NCBI GenBank assembly: GCA_937888775.1
Contig: CALAQT010000005.1
Span: 1 to 13,056, forward strand
Length of the DNA: 13,056 nt
Direction of reading: 5' to 3'
From: an uncultured Actinomycetes bacterium
GTDB taxonomy: Bacteria > Actinomycetota > Thermoleophilia > Solirubrobacterales > Solirubrobacteraceae
In this document: positions 7,073 to 13,056 of the stretch, piece after piece
Numbering within the stretch: the first letter of the stretch is position 1
Layout of the letters: each line of letters begins with the position of its first letter
Notes under the pieces: generated by a model
The model's input: only the letters and a program-made list of their open reading frames with translations
Told to the model about the DNA's origin: nothing
Database searches by the model: none
Made by a program: the position numbers and the translations under genes

Positions 7073-7357
7073 TCACGGCCGCGCCTGTTCGTAGGAGCGG
7101 CGGTTGACGTGAGGGCTGGGCGAGGGGTGGCGGCGCGGTGTCGCCGAGCACGGAGACGGCGGGGATTGGCCGAACGTGATCGCAAACCCGGGGATTCGCA
7201 GGATCGCGTCGTTCGTCACCCCGCGGCAGCGGGGGGTGCAGCCAAGGCTGCTAACGCTGACGGCCGCGGCGCTTGAGCGGAGTACCGCGTCGCCGGCAGA
7301 GCAGGTCTTTGCCTGCACGGCGATCGCGCCCCGGTATTCGCCAATCTCGCGTCGCAC
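7073..7357 (-). CDS. doubtful ORF, secreted-type sequence, possibly a remnant
   Basis: A minus-strand frame with GTG at 7357 gives 94 residues, but the same frame stays open upstream to about 7553. Its translation there also looks protein-like (VLNTAWTGALPCADTG, then FRFAPTVSVRREIGEYRG, AIAVQAKTCSAGDAVLR). Small residues, paired cysteines and alternating strands suggest an extracellular protein, and the end is Pro-rich (QSPPSPCSATP). There is no signal peptide, no convincing start and no ribosome-binding site. The plus strand is also open here. I do not recognise a family. It may be a truncated gene remnant or not a gene at all. Confidence 0.22.
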   Translation of the reverse strand: MRREIGEYRGAIAVQAKTCSAGDAVLRSSAAAVSVSSLGCTPRCRGVTNDAILRIPGFAITFGQSPPSPCSATPRRHPSPSPHVNRRSYEQARP

Positions 7358-7595
7358 GCTGACGGTCGGCGCGAAGCGGAACGCAGGCGCCCCCGTATCC
7401 GCGCAAGGGAGGGCTCCGGTCCAGGCGGTGTTGAGTACCGCGGCGGGAGCGAAGCGGGTCTCCGTCGGCGTGCGGCGGTGGGGGAACTTTTGGGGCTTGA
7501 GCCAAGCGCGCCGCCGGACTCTCGCTGCTGACGACCGTCCGGCTCGTCTCGATCATTAGGCGAGCATCGGCCAGCGCCACTTCCGCCCGGGCATG

Positions 7596-7631
7596 TTGAC
7601 CGGTTTTCAAGCGTCTGCTTGAATAGGTCGC
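7596..7631 (+). promoter_or_regulatory. TetR promoter with 18-bp inverted-repeat operator
   Basis: TTGACC (7596-7601) and TTGAAT (7619-7624) are 17 bases apart and sit 7 bases before the GTG start at 7632, suggesting a leaderless transcript. Between and over them lies TTCAAGC-GTCT-GCTTGAA (7606-7623), a perfect inverted repeat with 7-base arms. The same half-sites recur twice before the operon at 8603, so this is very probably the binding site of the TetR protein itself. Confidence 0.7.
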
Positions 7632-8261
7632 GTGGAATCGGCGAGGGTGGACCAGCGTCGCGAGGCCGGTCTGCGGACGCGGACGCGACTGATGGACGCT
7701 GCGCTGGACCTGCTCGCTGAACGCGGCGAGGATGGCGTGAGTCTCCGAGAGCTGACCGATGCTGCTCAGGCCAATGTCGCGGCGGTGAGCTACCACTTTG
7801 GCTCGCTGAAATCGCTGTGTGACGCGGCGATCGAGTATGCACTGGAGCGCTATCTGGACGCTCAGCAGGAGGCGGTGAGCGCGCTAGGCGCTGAGGCCTC
7901 GCTTGAGACGCTGGCGGCGGCCTTCGCGCGACCGATGATGCGCGCCCTCGCTGTGGGGGGTCGTGACCTGGACGTGATGCGGATCGTGGCGCGGTCAGGA
8001 ATTGATCCTCCACGGGGTTGGGATCGGTTTGATGCCAGCTTCGATCGGGTTCGTGCCGATGTCCTTCGGGTGCTGAAGGCCAACGTTCGTGGTGTCAGGG
8101 ACCAGGAGTTGATCTTCCGCACGCGCTGCGCAGCTGGGTTGTTGAACTGGCTGGTCCTCGCGCCGGTCGGTGCCGAGCTTAGGAACAAATCCGAGAAGCA
8201 GATCGAGCGATTGCTGGTACCCGTACTCGCGGGCACCTTCCGCGGCATAAGCACCGCCTGA
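7632..8261 (+). CDS. TetR-family transcriptional repressor
   Basis: This is a 209-residue protein starting at GTG 7632. Residues 16-62 form the N-terminal helix-turn-helix domain: TRTRLMDAALDLLAERGEDGVSLRELTDAAQANVAAVSYHFGSLKSL, with the recognition helix ending in 'VSYHFGSK'-type VSYHFGSL at 52-59. The remaining helices (about 63-205) are the variable ligand-binding and dimer domain and give no ligand clue. There is no ribosome-binding site; the promoter-to-start spacing fits leaderless translation. Inverted repeats in its own promoter and in the promoter 340 bases downstream match each other, so its likely targets are itself and the SDR/Mo-hydroxylase/CDGSH operon. A substrate or product of that pathway is the natural candidate inducer. 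Confidence 0.92.
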   Translation: MESARVDQRREAGLRTRTRLMDAALDLLAERGEDGVSLRELTDAAQANVAAVSYHFGSLKSLCDAAIEYALERYLDAQQEAVSALGAEASLETLAAAFARPMMRALAVGGRDLDVMRIVARSGIDPPRGWDRFDASFDRVRADVLRVLKANVRGVRDQELIFRTRCAAGLLNWLVLAPVGAELRNKSEKQIERLLVPVLAGTFRGISTA

Positions 8262-8267
8262 CCAGCG

Positions 8268-8293
8268 GGCAGGCCCACATCCGGCGGCCTGCC
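8268..8293 (+). terminator. possible terminator after the TetR gene
   Basis: GGCAGGCC and GGCCTGCC form a perfect 8-bp stem with a 10-base loop, beginning 7 bases after the TetR stop codon. There is no T-run downstream, so it is a GC-only hairpin. Position makes it a reasonable terminator candidate. Confidence 0.4.
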
Positions 8294-8510
8294 GTCCCGA
8301 CCGTGTCTCGGGCTCGCGCCGTTCGCGGCCAGCCCTTCGGAAGTTACGAATCAGCTGGCTAGCTAGCGGTTAGCCGGCAAATGTGGACGCGGGGGGCCGG
8401 ACACGCGTGGTGACCGGGTCGGTGTGGTGCGACGCCCTCCTGAGGGGCGGCATCCCAATCGGGGCGCGTCGAGGAGAGGTCGGTGGCAGTCGGGGGAGGC
8501 GGTCCTAAAC
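8294..8510. other. GC-rich spacer between TetR gene and operon promoter
   Basis: With the hairpin on its left and the promoter on its right, this makes the 341-base gap between 8261 and 8603. The minus-strand and plus-strand frames here are short and Arg/Pro/Gly-rich, and no gene is supported. Short palindromes such as GCTAGC repeats near 8358-8368 are visible but have no assigned role. Confidence 0.5.
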
Positions 8511-8512
8511 AA

Positions 8513-8570
8513 TTCAAGCAAGTGCTTGACAGAAGTTCCGCGGATGAGTATTCTCAATCAAGTGCTTGAT
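8513..8570 (+). promoter_or_regulatory. operon promoter with two TetR-type operators
   Basis: TTGACA (8526-8531, perfect -35) and TATTCT (8549-8554, -10) are separated by exactly 17 bases. Operator 1 is TTCAAGC-AAGT-GCTTGAC (8513-8530), with 6-base perfect inner arms TCAAGC/GCTTGA, and covers the -35. Operator 2 is TCAATC-AAGT-GCTTGA (8554-8569), with one mismatch in the left arm, and covers the -10 edge and transcript start. The operators are 40 bp apart centre to centre, about four helical turns, and share half-sites with the site in the TetR promoter. A bound repressor would block polymerase directly. The transcript would begin near 8561, with a leader of about 40 bases. Confidence 0.8.
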
Positions 8571-8602
8571 CTACTTCGTTCCACACAGGAGGCTCTCCAG
8601 TC

Positions 8603-9499
8603 ATGAGAGTGACACTCACCGGTGCAACCGGATTCGTCGGATCCCACATACTCACCGAACTGCTGGAGCACGGCCACGAGGTGACAGCGCTCGTCCGTGA
8701 CCACGACCAGGCCGACAGCGTCGCGGCGCGTGGCGCTACCCCGATAGTGGTTGATCTTTACGACCGCCCCGCCGCCGTAGGCCTGCTCAGGGGTGCGGAC
8801 GGAGCGATCCACGCGGCTAGTCCCGGCGACGCAACCAGCGCAAACCTGGACTCGGCAGTGGCCGATGCAGCGATCGAGGCACTCGCCGGCACTGGCAAGC
8901 CCTACATCCATATCAGCGGCACGTGGATCTACGGCGACAACACCTCGATCAGCGAGGAGTCTCCAGCCAACCCACCCCCGCTGGTGGCATGGAAGGAGCC
9001 GATCGAACGACAAGTCCTCGACGCCTCAGACATGCGTGGAGTCGTGATCGTCGCCAGCGTCGCGTACGGCGACGCCGGTGGAGGGATCCCCGGCCTGCTC
9101 CTCGCCTCACCCCGAGACGAGGACGGCAACCTGATCATGCTCGGCACCGGACAGCAGCATTGGTCGACGGTCCATGTTGCCGACCTGGCGACCTTCTTCC
9201 GGCGCGTGCTGGAGGACGACTCGGCTCGTGGCCGCTACGCCATCGGTGACGGATTGAATCCGACCGTTGCCGAACTCACGGAGGCGGCCGCGGTCGCGGC
9301 GGAGGCTCCGGGGGCGGTGCCTGGTTCCGATGACGAGGCTCGGGCGCGCTTGGGCGACTACTTCGCCGAGGTCCTCCTGCTCGATCAGGGCACCGTCGCG
9401 GCCAGGGCTCGGGACCAGCTCGGCTGGCACCCGACTCATCCAGGACTCGTCGACGAGTTCCGCCACGGCAGTTACAGCAAGCAGGTGACTCGCGGCTGA
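8603..9499 (+). CDS. atypical extended SDR / NAD-dependent epimerase-like protein
   Basis: This is a 298-residue protein. AGGAGG (8587-8592) lies 10 bases before ATG 8603. The Rossmann motif GATGFVG is at residues 7-13; VVDLYD (49-54) and IHAASPGD (69-76) follow the NAD(P)-binding fold, and HISGTWIYGD (103-112) carries the usual Ser/Thr strand. The catalytic Y-x-x-x-K is not intact: the region reads PPPLVAWKEPIE, with K131 present but Leu127 where Tyr is expected. VAYGDAGGGIP (153-163) and WSTVHVADLA (187-196) match the substrate-side motifs of extended SDRs. It may be a weak or redirected oxidoreductase/isomerase, or an NADPH-sensing or binding protein. It is the first gene of the TetR-controlled operon, 39 bases before the Mo-hydroxylase, so it likely acts on the same or a linked compound. 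Confidence 0.82.
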   Translation: MRVTLTGATGFVGSHILTELLEHGHEVTALVRDHDQADSVAARGATPIVVDLYDRPAAVGLLRGADGAIHAASPGDATSANLDSAVADAAIEALAGTGKPYIHISGTWIYGDNTSISEESPANPPPLVAWKEPIERQVLDASDMRGVVIVASVAYGDAGGGIPGLLLASPRDEDGNLIMLGTGQQHWSTVHVADLATFFRRVLEDDSARGRYAIGDGLNPTVAELTEAAAVAAEAPGAVPGSDDEARARLGDYFAEVLLLDQGTVAARARDQLGWHPTHPGLVDEFRHGSYSKQVTRG

Positions 9500-9538
9500 C
9501 CGAGCCGCCGGCCGGACGGTCAAGTTACGGAGGTTGCG

Positions 9539-12136
9539 ATGAAGCTTAAGGTGAACGGCGCCGAGGTCGAGGTCGACGACCGCCACGCCAAGACCCCGCT
9601 GCTTTGGGTGCTCAGAGACGTGCTTAGGCTGCACGGGACGAAGTTTGGGTGCGGAGCTGGGTTCTGCGCGGCGTGCACGGTCTTGATCAACGGTCGCAAT
9701 CAGAAGTCGTGTCAGACAGCGACGGAGCGGGCGGTCGGAAAGGCGATCACGACGGTGGAAGGGGCTTCAGGTCCCGTGGTCGATGCGGTCCGCAGCGCAT
9801 GGCATCGCGGCAACGTTGTGCAATGCGGCTACTGCCAGCCTGGGCAGACGCTGGCCGCCGTATCGCTGCTCGAGTCGAACCCGTCTCCAGACGACGCCGC
9901 CATCGACAACTGGATGAGCGGCAATCTCTGCCGCTGCGGGACCTATCCGCGGATTCGGGCAGCGATCCACGAGGCCGCCGGGACGCTAGCTGCAGGACGC
10001 GACCCTGGTCCACTCACGGCGCCGGCGGAGCCGGAGGTCCAGCGACTGACTGCTGAGGAGGCGGCCGACCCGGTGCATCCGTATGTGCGCGTGCGCGAGG
10101 ACGGGACGATCGTCGTGTTCTGCACCCAGCTCGAGATGGGCCAGGGGATCCACACCGGGTTCGCGACGCTGGTGGCGGAGGAGCTCGACGCGGACTTCGA
10201 CTCGATTCGCGTCGTCAACGCGGCCAACGGGGCGGGGCCGGGCGGCGACGTCTACGGCAACCCTGACATTGGTGGGGCGTTTCAGCTCACCGGAGCGTCC
10301 AATTCGATGAAGGGCTCCTTCCTCCGCTACCGGCGGGCCGGCGCCCAGGCGCGGGCGCGCCTGGTGGCGGCGGCTGCCGAGGCGTGGCAGGTGCCCGTGG
10401 CAGAGGTCGAGGTCGAGCGCGGGGTGCTCGCTCACGCCGGCGGGAGAAGGGCGAGCTTTGGAAAGCTGGCCGCGCGGGCGGAGCGGCTACCCGTTCCTGA
10501 GGATGTGCGCCTGAAGGACCCGTCCGAGTTCACGTTGATCGGACGCGAAGGGCGGTGGCGCATCGATGCCCCCGGCAAGATCCTCGGGCGTACCGGTTTC
10601 ACGATCGACGTGAGCCTCCCCGGGATGGTGACCGCAGTCGTGCTTCACCCGCCTCGGTTCGGGGCGACGGTGGCCTCGGTAGACGACGATGCGGCGTTGG
10701 CCGAGCCGGGGGGGATCGCGGTCGTCCCGATCGAGGAGGGCGTGGCCGTGGTCGGGGAGACCGTCGCGGACGCCCAACGCGGTTTACGCGCGCTGAACGT
10801 GAGCTGGGATGACACCGCCACCGAGCGTCGCAGCTCCAGCGAGCTGCTGGCCGACCACCTGCGGCTGCTCGACTCGGGCGAGAAAGCGGTGGTGTCGCGT
10901 GACGACGGCGATGTCGAGCAGGCGCTCGCGAGCGCAGAGGCCACGATCGACGCGGTCTACACGCTCCCGTATTTGGCTCACGCCGCGATGGAGCCCAACA
11001 ACGCCGCGTGTCGGATGTGCGAGGACGGCACCCTCGAGGTTTGGGCGAGCACCGAGTCTCCGGAATACACGCGGATGGCGGCCTCCGAAACCGCCGGCAT
11101 CGAAAAGGACCAGGTCGAGGTTCACGTGACGTTCGCGGGAGGCTCGTTCGGCCTTCACAGCACCTCTACCCACGATCCCACCACCGAGGCCGTCCACGTC
11201 GCGCGGGCCCTCGATTGGAAGCATCCGGTCAAGGTCCAGTCGCTGCGCGAGGAGGACTTCAAGACCGGCCGCTATCGCGCCATGGCCGTGCACCGCGTGC
11301 GCGCGGGCGCGGACGCTGCTGGTCACCTGACGGCGGTACACCACGAAATGGTCGCCGAACCGACCTCGCCGAACATGCCATACGTCCGCGACGCGCTTTT
11401 CACGGGCGGCGTCGACTTGATGACGGTGACCGGCGCAGCCGACGGCCCATACGGATTCAAGAACTTCCGGCTTGCGTCGACCAACTTCGAGTCGGGCGTG
11501 CCGATCATGGTCTGGCGCTCGGTCGGCAACTCCCACACCGAGTTCGCGCGCGAGTCCGCGATCGACGAGCTCGCGATCGCCGCCGGACGCGATCCCGTCG
11601 ACCTCAGGCGCGAGTTGCTAGCCGATAACCCCCGGACGCTGCACGCGCTGGAGCTCGTCGCCGAGCGCTCGGGCTGGAGATCGCCCATGCCCGAGGGCAG
11701 CGCGCGCGGGATCGCCTGCTCCAGCTTCCTCAGCCACAGCGCCCAGGTCACCGAGGTCTCCCTCGATAACCGCGGACGCGTCCACATCGACAGGGTCATC
11801 TACGCGCTCGACTGCGGCATCGAGGTCAACCCCGATCTGATCCGTGCCCAGGTCGAAGGCGGACTCCTATTCGGCCTGAGCGCGGCCGCGTGGGGCGAGG
11901 TCGTCCTCGGCGACGGCGGCGAGATCCTCACCCAGAACTTCGACCGCTACCCGGTCATACGCATGCGCTCGGTCCCCACGATCGAGGTGCACCTGATCGA
12001 GTCGACCGAGCCACCGACCGGTGTCGGCGAGGTCAGCGTCCCATCCGCCGCACCAGCCCTCACAAACGCCATCGCCGCCCTGACCGGCACACGAATCCGT
12101 CAGCTCCCCATCAACAACACAATCAAGATCGCCTAG
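9539..12136 (+). CDS. single-chain molybdenum hydroxylase: fused IorA-like [2Fe-2S] and IorB-like Mo-binding subunits
   Basis: This is an 865-residue protein with GGAGG (9529-9533) before ATG 9539. Residues 1-150 are a complete small subunit: plant-type [2Fe-2S] cysteines C38, C43, C46, C58 (FGCGAGFCAAC...KSC) and the helical second cluster C96, C99 (QCGYCQPG), C131, C133 (LCRCG). A linker of about 25 residues leads to the molybdopterin part, with LEMGQGIHT at 198-206, AHAAMEPNNAAC, VTFAGGSFGLHS, MVWRSVGNSHTEFARESAIDELA and PPTGVGEVS, where E831 is the catalytic glutamate. The order and short length match the isoquinoline-1-oxidoreductase type rather than true xanthine dehydrogenase, and no FAD subunit is nearby. 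IorA and IorB are normally separate proteins, and IorB usually has a Tat signal; here the signal is gone and the fusion is probably cytoplasmic. It should hydroxylate an N-heterocycle, aldehyde or related substrate with water as oxygen donor; the substrate is unknown. Confidence 0.9.
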   Translation: MKLKVNGAEVEVDDRHAKTPLLWVLRDVLRLHGTKFGCGAGFCAACTVLINGRNQKSCQTATERAVGKAITTVEGASGPVVDAVRSAWHRGNVVQCGYCQPGQTLAAVSLLESNPSPDDAAIDNWMSGNLCRCGTYPRIRAAIHEAAGTLAAGRDPGPLTAPAEPEVQRLTAEEAADPVHPYVRVREDGTIVVFCTQLEMGQGIHTGFATLVAEELDADFDSIRVVNAANGAGPGGDVYGNPDIGGAFQLTGASNSMKGSFLRYRRAGAQARARLVAAAAEAWQVPVAEVEVERGVLAHAGGRRASFGKLAARAERLPVPEDVRLKDPSEFTLIGREGRWRIDAPGKILGRTGFTIDVSLPGMVTAVVLHPPRFGATVASVDDDAALAEPGGIAVVPIEEGVAVVGETVADAQRGLRALNVSWDDTATERRSSSELLADHLRLLDSGEKAVVSRDDGDVEQALASAEATIDAVYTLPYLAHAAMEPNNAACRMCEDGTLEVWASTESPEYTRMAASETAGIEKDQVEVHVTFAGGSFGLHSTSTHDPTTEAVHVARALDWKHPVKVQSLREEDFKTGRYRAMAVHRVRAGADAAGHLTAVHHEMVAEPTSPNMPYVRDALFTGGVDLMTVTGAADGPYGFKNFRLASTNFESGVPIMVWRSVGNSHTEFARESAIDELAIAAGRDPVDLRRELLADNPRTLHALELVAERSGWRSPMPEGSARGIACSSFLSHSAQVTEVSLDNRGRVHIDRVIYALDCGIEVNPDLIRAQVEGGLLFGLSAAAWGEVVLGDGGEILTQNFDRYPVIRMRSVPTIEVHLIESTEPPTGVGEVSVPSAAPALTNAIAALTGTRIRQLPINNTIKIA

Positions 12137-12150
12137 GAGGACACCCCATG
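12134..12150 (+). promoter_or_regulatory. ribosome-binding site overlapping the hydroxylase stop codon
   Basis: The TAG stop of the hydroxylase (12134-12136) shares bases with AGGAGG (12135-12140), a perfect Shine-Dalgarno 7 bases before ATG 12148. Ribosomes ending the hydroxylase are thus placed at the CDGSH start, giving tight translational coupling. This site also decides the CDGSH start: the longer frame open from further left lacks such a site and lies inside the hydroxylase gene. Confidence 0.8.
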
Positions 12151-12345
12151 GCCGAAGTCAACATCACCCCCAGCGAAAACGGCCCCTACATCGTCTCCGG
12201 CCCCGTGGTCCTGACCGCCCCGGACGGGCATGTGATCGAACATCCCGACCCGATGGCGATGTGCCGCTGCGGACACTCGTCGACCAAGCCGTTCTGCGAT
12301 GGCACACACGCCACGATCGACTTCGACGGAACCCTTGCGAACTAA
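12148..12345 (+). CDS. small CDGSH-type [2Fe-2S] iron-sulfur protein
   Basis: This is a 65-residue protein. Residues 39-54 read CRCGHSSTKPFCDGTH and match the CDGSH pattern C-x-C-x2-S-x3-P-x-C-D-G-[SAT]-H exactly, so C39, C41, C50 and H54 should bind one redox-active [2Fe-2S] cluster. The N-terminal part (PYIVSGPVVLTAPDG) forms the usual beta strands of single-motif prokaryotic CDGSH proteins. There is no membrane anchor, so it is soluble. The start is fixed by an AGGAGG overlapping the stop of the hydroxylase, making it the third gene of the TetR-controlled operon. That placement suggests it passes electrons to or from the Mo-hydroxylase, which has no FAD partner here, or helps supply its iron-sulfur clusters. 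Both roles are inference. Confidence 0.92.
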   Translation: MAEVNITPSENGPYIVSGPVVLTAPDGHVIEHPDPMAMCRCGHSSTKPFCDGTHATIDFDGTLAN

Positions 12346-12361
12346 TCGCAACGAGGGTCGC

Positions 12362-12377
12362 CGCGATCCAAATCGCG
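12362..12377 (+). terminator. possible terminator of the operon
   Basis: CGCGAT and ATCGCG form a 6-bp perfect stem with loop CCAA, starting 17 bases after the CDGSH stop. No T-run follows. It is the only hairpin of this quality close to the operon end. Confidence 0.35.
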
Positions 12378-12455
12378 ATTCGCCCCCAAAGAGTCGTAGC
12401 GAGAAAGCGACGACACCTCGCGCGTCCGATCGCCCCAAGCGCCCCCGAGCATAGG

Positions 12456-12569
12456 GTGAACCGAAGGAGGCCTCGCGAGCCCAACCTCGAGGAAGAGCTG
12501 CGCGAAGTCGCAGCCACGCTGATCGCAGAAGCCAACAAGTTCGCGGACGTCGACCCGCTCGCCGGCTGA
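12456..12569 (+). CDS. small unrecognised ORF or gene remnant
   Basis: GTG 12456 opens 37 codons. The first ten residues are Arg/Pro-rich, but the rest reads EPNLEEELREVAATLIAEAN followed by KFADVDPLAG and a stop: an acidic amphipathic helix with normal protein composition. The frame continues open upstream over the CDGSH gene, so the helix may be the tail of a lost larger gene. There is no good ribosome-binding site at the GTG. I do not recognise the family. Confidence 0.25.
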   Translation: MNRRRPREPNLEEELREVAATLIAEANKFADVDPLAG

Positions 12570-12596
12570 CACGACCAGGAAGGAGGGTCACACGTC

Positions 12597-13056
12597 ATGA
12601 CTCCCAGCAATCACAACCGCATGATGTTCGCCACGTTTAGCCAGACACCCGGATCTTGCAAGCACCGGAGCAGCAGCCGCCCGGCCGACAATCCCGCTGC
12701 TCATATCGGACAGAGGCATTCACGACGACCGCGCTGGCTCCGGGTACACGCGCCGACACGAATGCAGGTCTCGGCACCATAGACGACGTCCGTCTCGCAT
12801 TTCGCCACGAGCGCAACTAGCGACTGCACCGCGGGCGCCTGTCGCGGCCAGCGTCCTGCCTACCGCGCAAAAGAAGGCGATTGAATTCGACGTGCAGATG
12901 CTCGTCGACGAGCGAAAGCAGGTCCGCACCCCGCTTCCGGATCCGGCCAAGAGGAGAAGTCTTGCCAGGCCGTGTCGAAGCGGCCGAGAGTTCTGCCTGT
13001 GCGTGGAAGCAGCAGCGGATGGACGGCGGCGCAAAGGCCAAGCTACGGCCCCGTCG
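12597..13056 (+). other. tail region: strong ribosome-binding site, then broken coding-like frames
   Basis: AAGGAGG (12580-12586) precedes ATG 12597, but the 61-codon frame that follows is Ser/Arg/His-rich and not protein-like. Patches in other frames of the same strand look more natural: DTNAGLGTIDDVRLAFRHER (before a stop near 12820), AIEFDVQMLVDERKQVRTPL (about 12878-12938) and GEVLPGRVEAAESSACAWKQ (about 12955-13014). Together they could be one gene cut by several frameshifts, or coincidence. No family was recognised and no RNA gene or mobile-element end was seen. Confidence 0.2.

Larger units (their letters stand above)
6970..7631. other. 662-base stretch without a confident gene
   Basis: This lies between two divergently transcribed genes (DUF4389 to the left, TetR to the right). 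The bases just before 7632 hold the TetR promoter and operator. The remainder is open in several frames on both strands, as often happens in very GC-rich DNA. The best coding candidate is a minus-strand frame open from about 7553 to 7073, described separately. No RNA gene, repeat array or transposon end was recognised. Confidence 0.5.

Noticed and set aside
7216..8013. 265-codon minus-strand frame across the TetR gene
   Set aside because: Pro/Ser/Arg-rich and antisense to a clear TetR helix-turn-helix; no ribosome-binding site.
8262..8602. Riboswitch or small RNA in the gap before the operon
   Set aside because: Apart from one hairpin after the TetR gene and the operator palindromes, I see no conserved riboswitch core, and the operon leader (about 40 bases) is too short for one.
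10784..11536. 250-codon minus-strand frame inside the Mo-hydroxylase gene
   Set aside because: Antisense to conserved hydroxylase motifs; typical long shadow frame in high-GC coding DNA.
11890..12345. Long 151-residue version of the CDGSH protein
   Set aside because: The extra residues are an out-of-frame reading of the hydroxylase end, Arg/Pro/His-rich, whereas ATG 12148 has a perfect AGGAGG 7 bases upstream.
1..13056. CRISPR array, insertion sequence or classic defence system
   Set aside because: No regularly spaced repeats, no transposase motifs and no terminal inverted repeats were seen; the only mobile-element signs are the integrase and the attachment-like site.

Overview
The window is GC-rich throughout, with strong G/C preference at third codon positions, GTG/TTG starts and many short overlapping or coupled genes. 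This fits a high-GC actinobacterium. A Thermoleophilia/Solirubrobacterales-like soil lineage is my guess from the mix of families (DUF4386, DUF4389, PadR plus membrane partner, Mo-hydroxylase), not something the sequence proves.

Layout, left to right. (1) 1-359 is the 3' end of a secreted or surface-type protein. (2) 525-1408 (minus) is a PadR-type regulator whose stop overlaps the start of a four-helix membrane protein. (3) 1520-2377 (minus) is a stand-alone ATP-grasp ligase-like protein. (4) 2506-3958 is a tyrosine recombinase gene whose catalytic half is complete but which is split by two single-base losses. Just downstream, at 4053-4214, lies an attachment-site-like structure: the antisense 3' half of a tRNA-Val(CAC), flanked on both sides by copies of a 13-bp direct repeat that look like arm-type integrase sites. 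(5) 4328-5115 is a two-gene toxin-antitoxin module: a DUF433-like antitoxin overlapping a DUF5615/PIN-like toxin, with a tandem repeat over its start. (6) 5379-6121 (minus) is a DUF4386 membrane protein gene broken by a frameshift and a stop. It is followed by an intact DUF4389 membrane protein (6283-6969, minus) and a poorly resolved 660-base stretch. (7) 7632-12345 is the most coherent functional unit: a TetR repressor, then an operon of an atypical NAD(P)-binding SDR protein, a single-chain fusion of the [2Fe-2S] and molybdopterin subunits of an isoquinoline-1-oxidoreductase-like hydroxylase, and a 65-residue CDGSH iron-sulfur protein. (8) 12346-13056 holds no confident gene, only fragments.

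How the genes fit together. The TetR promoter contains the inverted repeat TTCAAGC-N4-GCTTGAA. The same half-sites recur twice, exactly 40 bp apart, across the -35 and -10 of a near-consensus promoter (TTGACA-17-TATTCT) in front of the SDR/Mo-hydroxylase/CDGSH operon. This is strong sequence evidence that the TetR protein represses both itself and the operon, probably until a substrate or related ligand binds. The likely role is inducible oxidation of an aromatic, N-heterocyclic or aldehyde compound, with the CDGSH protein as a candidate electron carrier. The substrate is not determined by the sequence.

The integrase, tRNA fragment and toxin-antitoxin genes mark a mobile-element boundary that appears to be decaying, unless the single-base losses are assembly errors.
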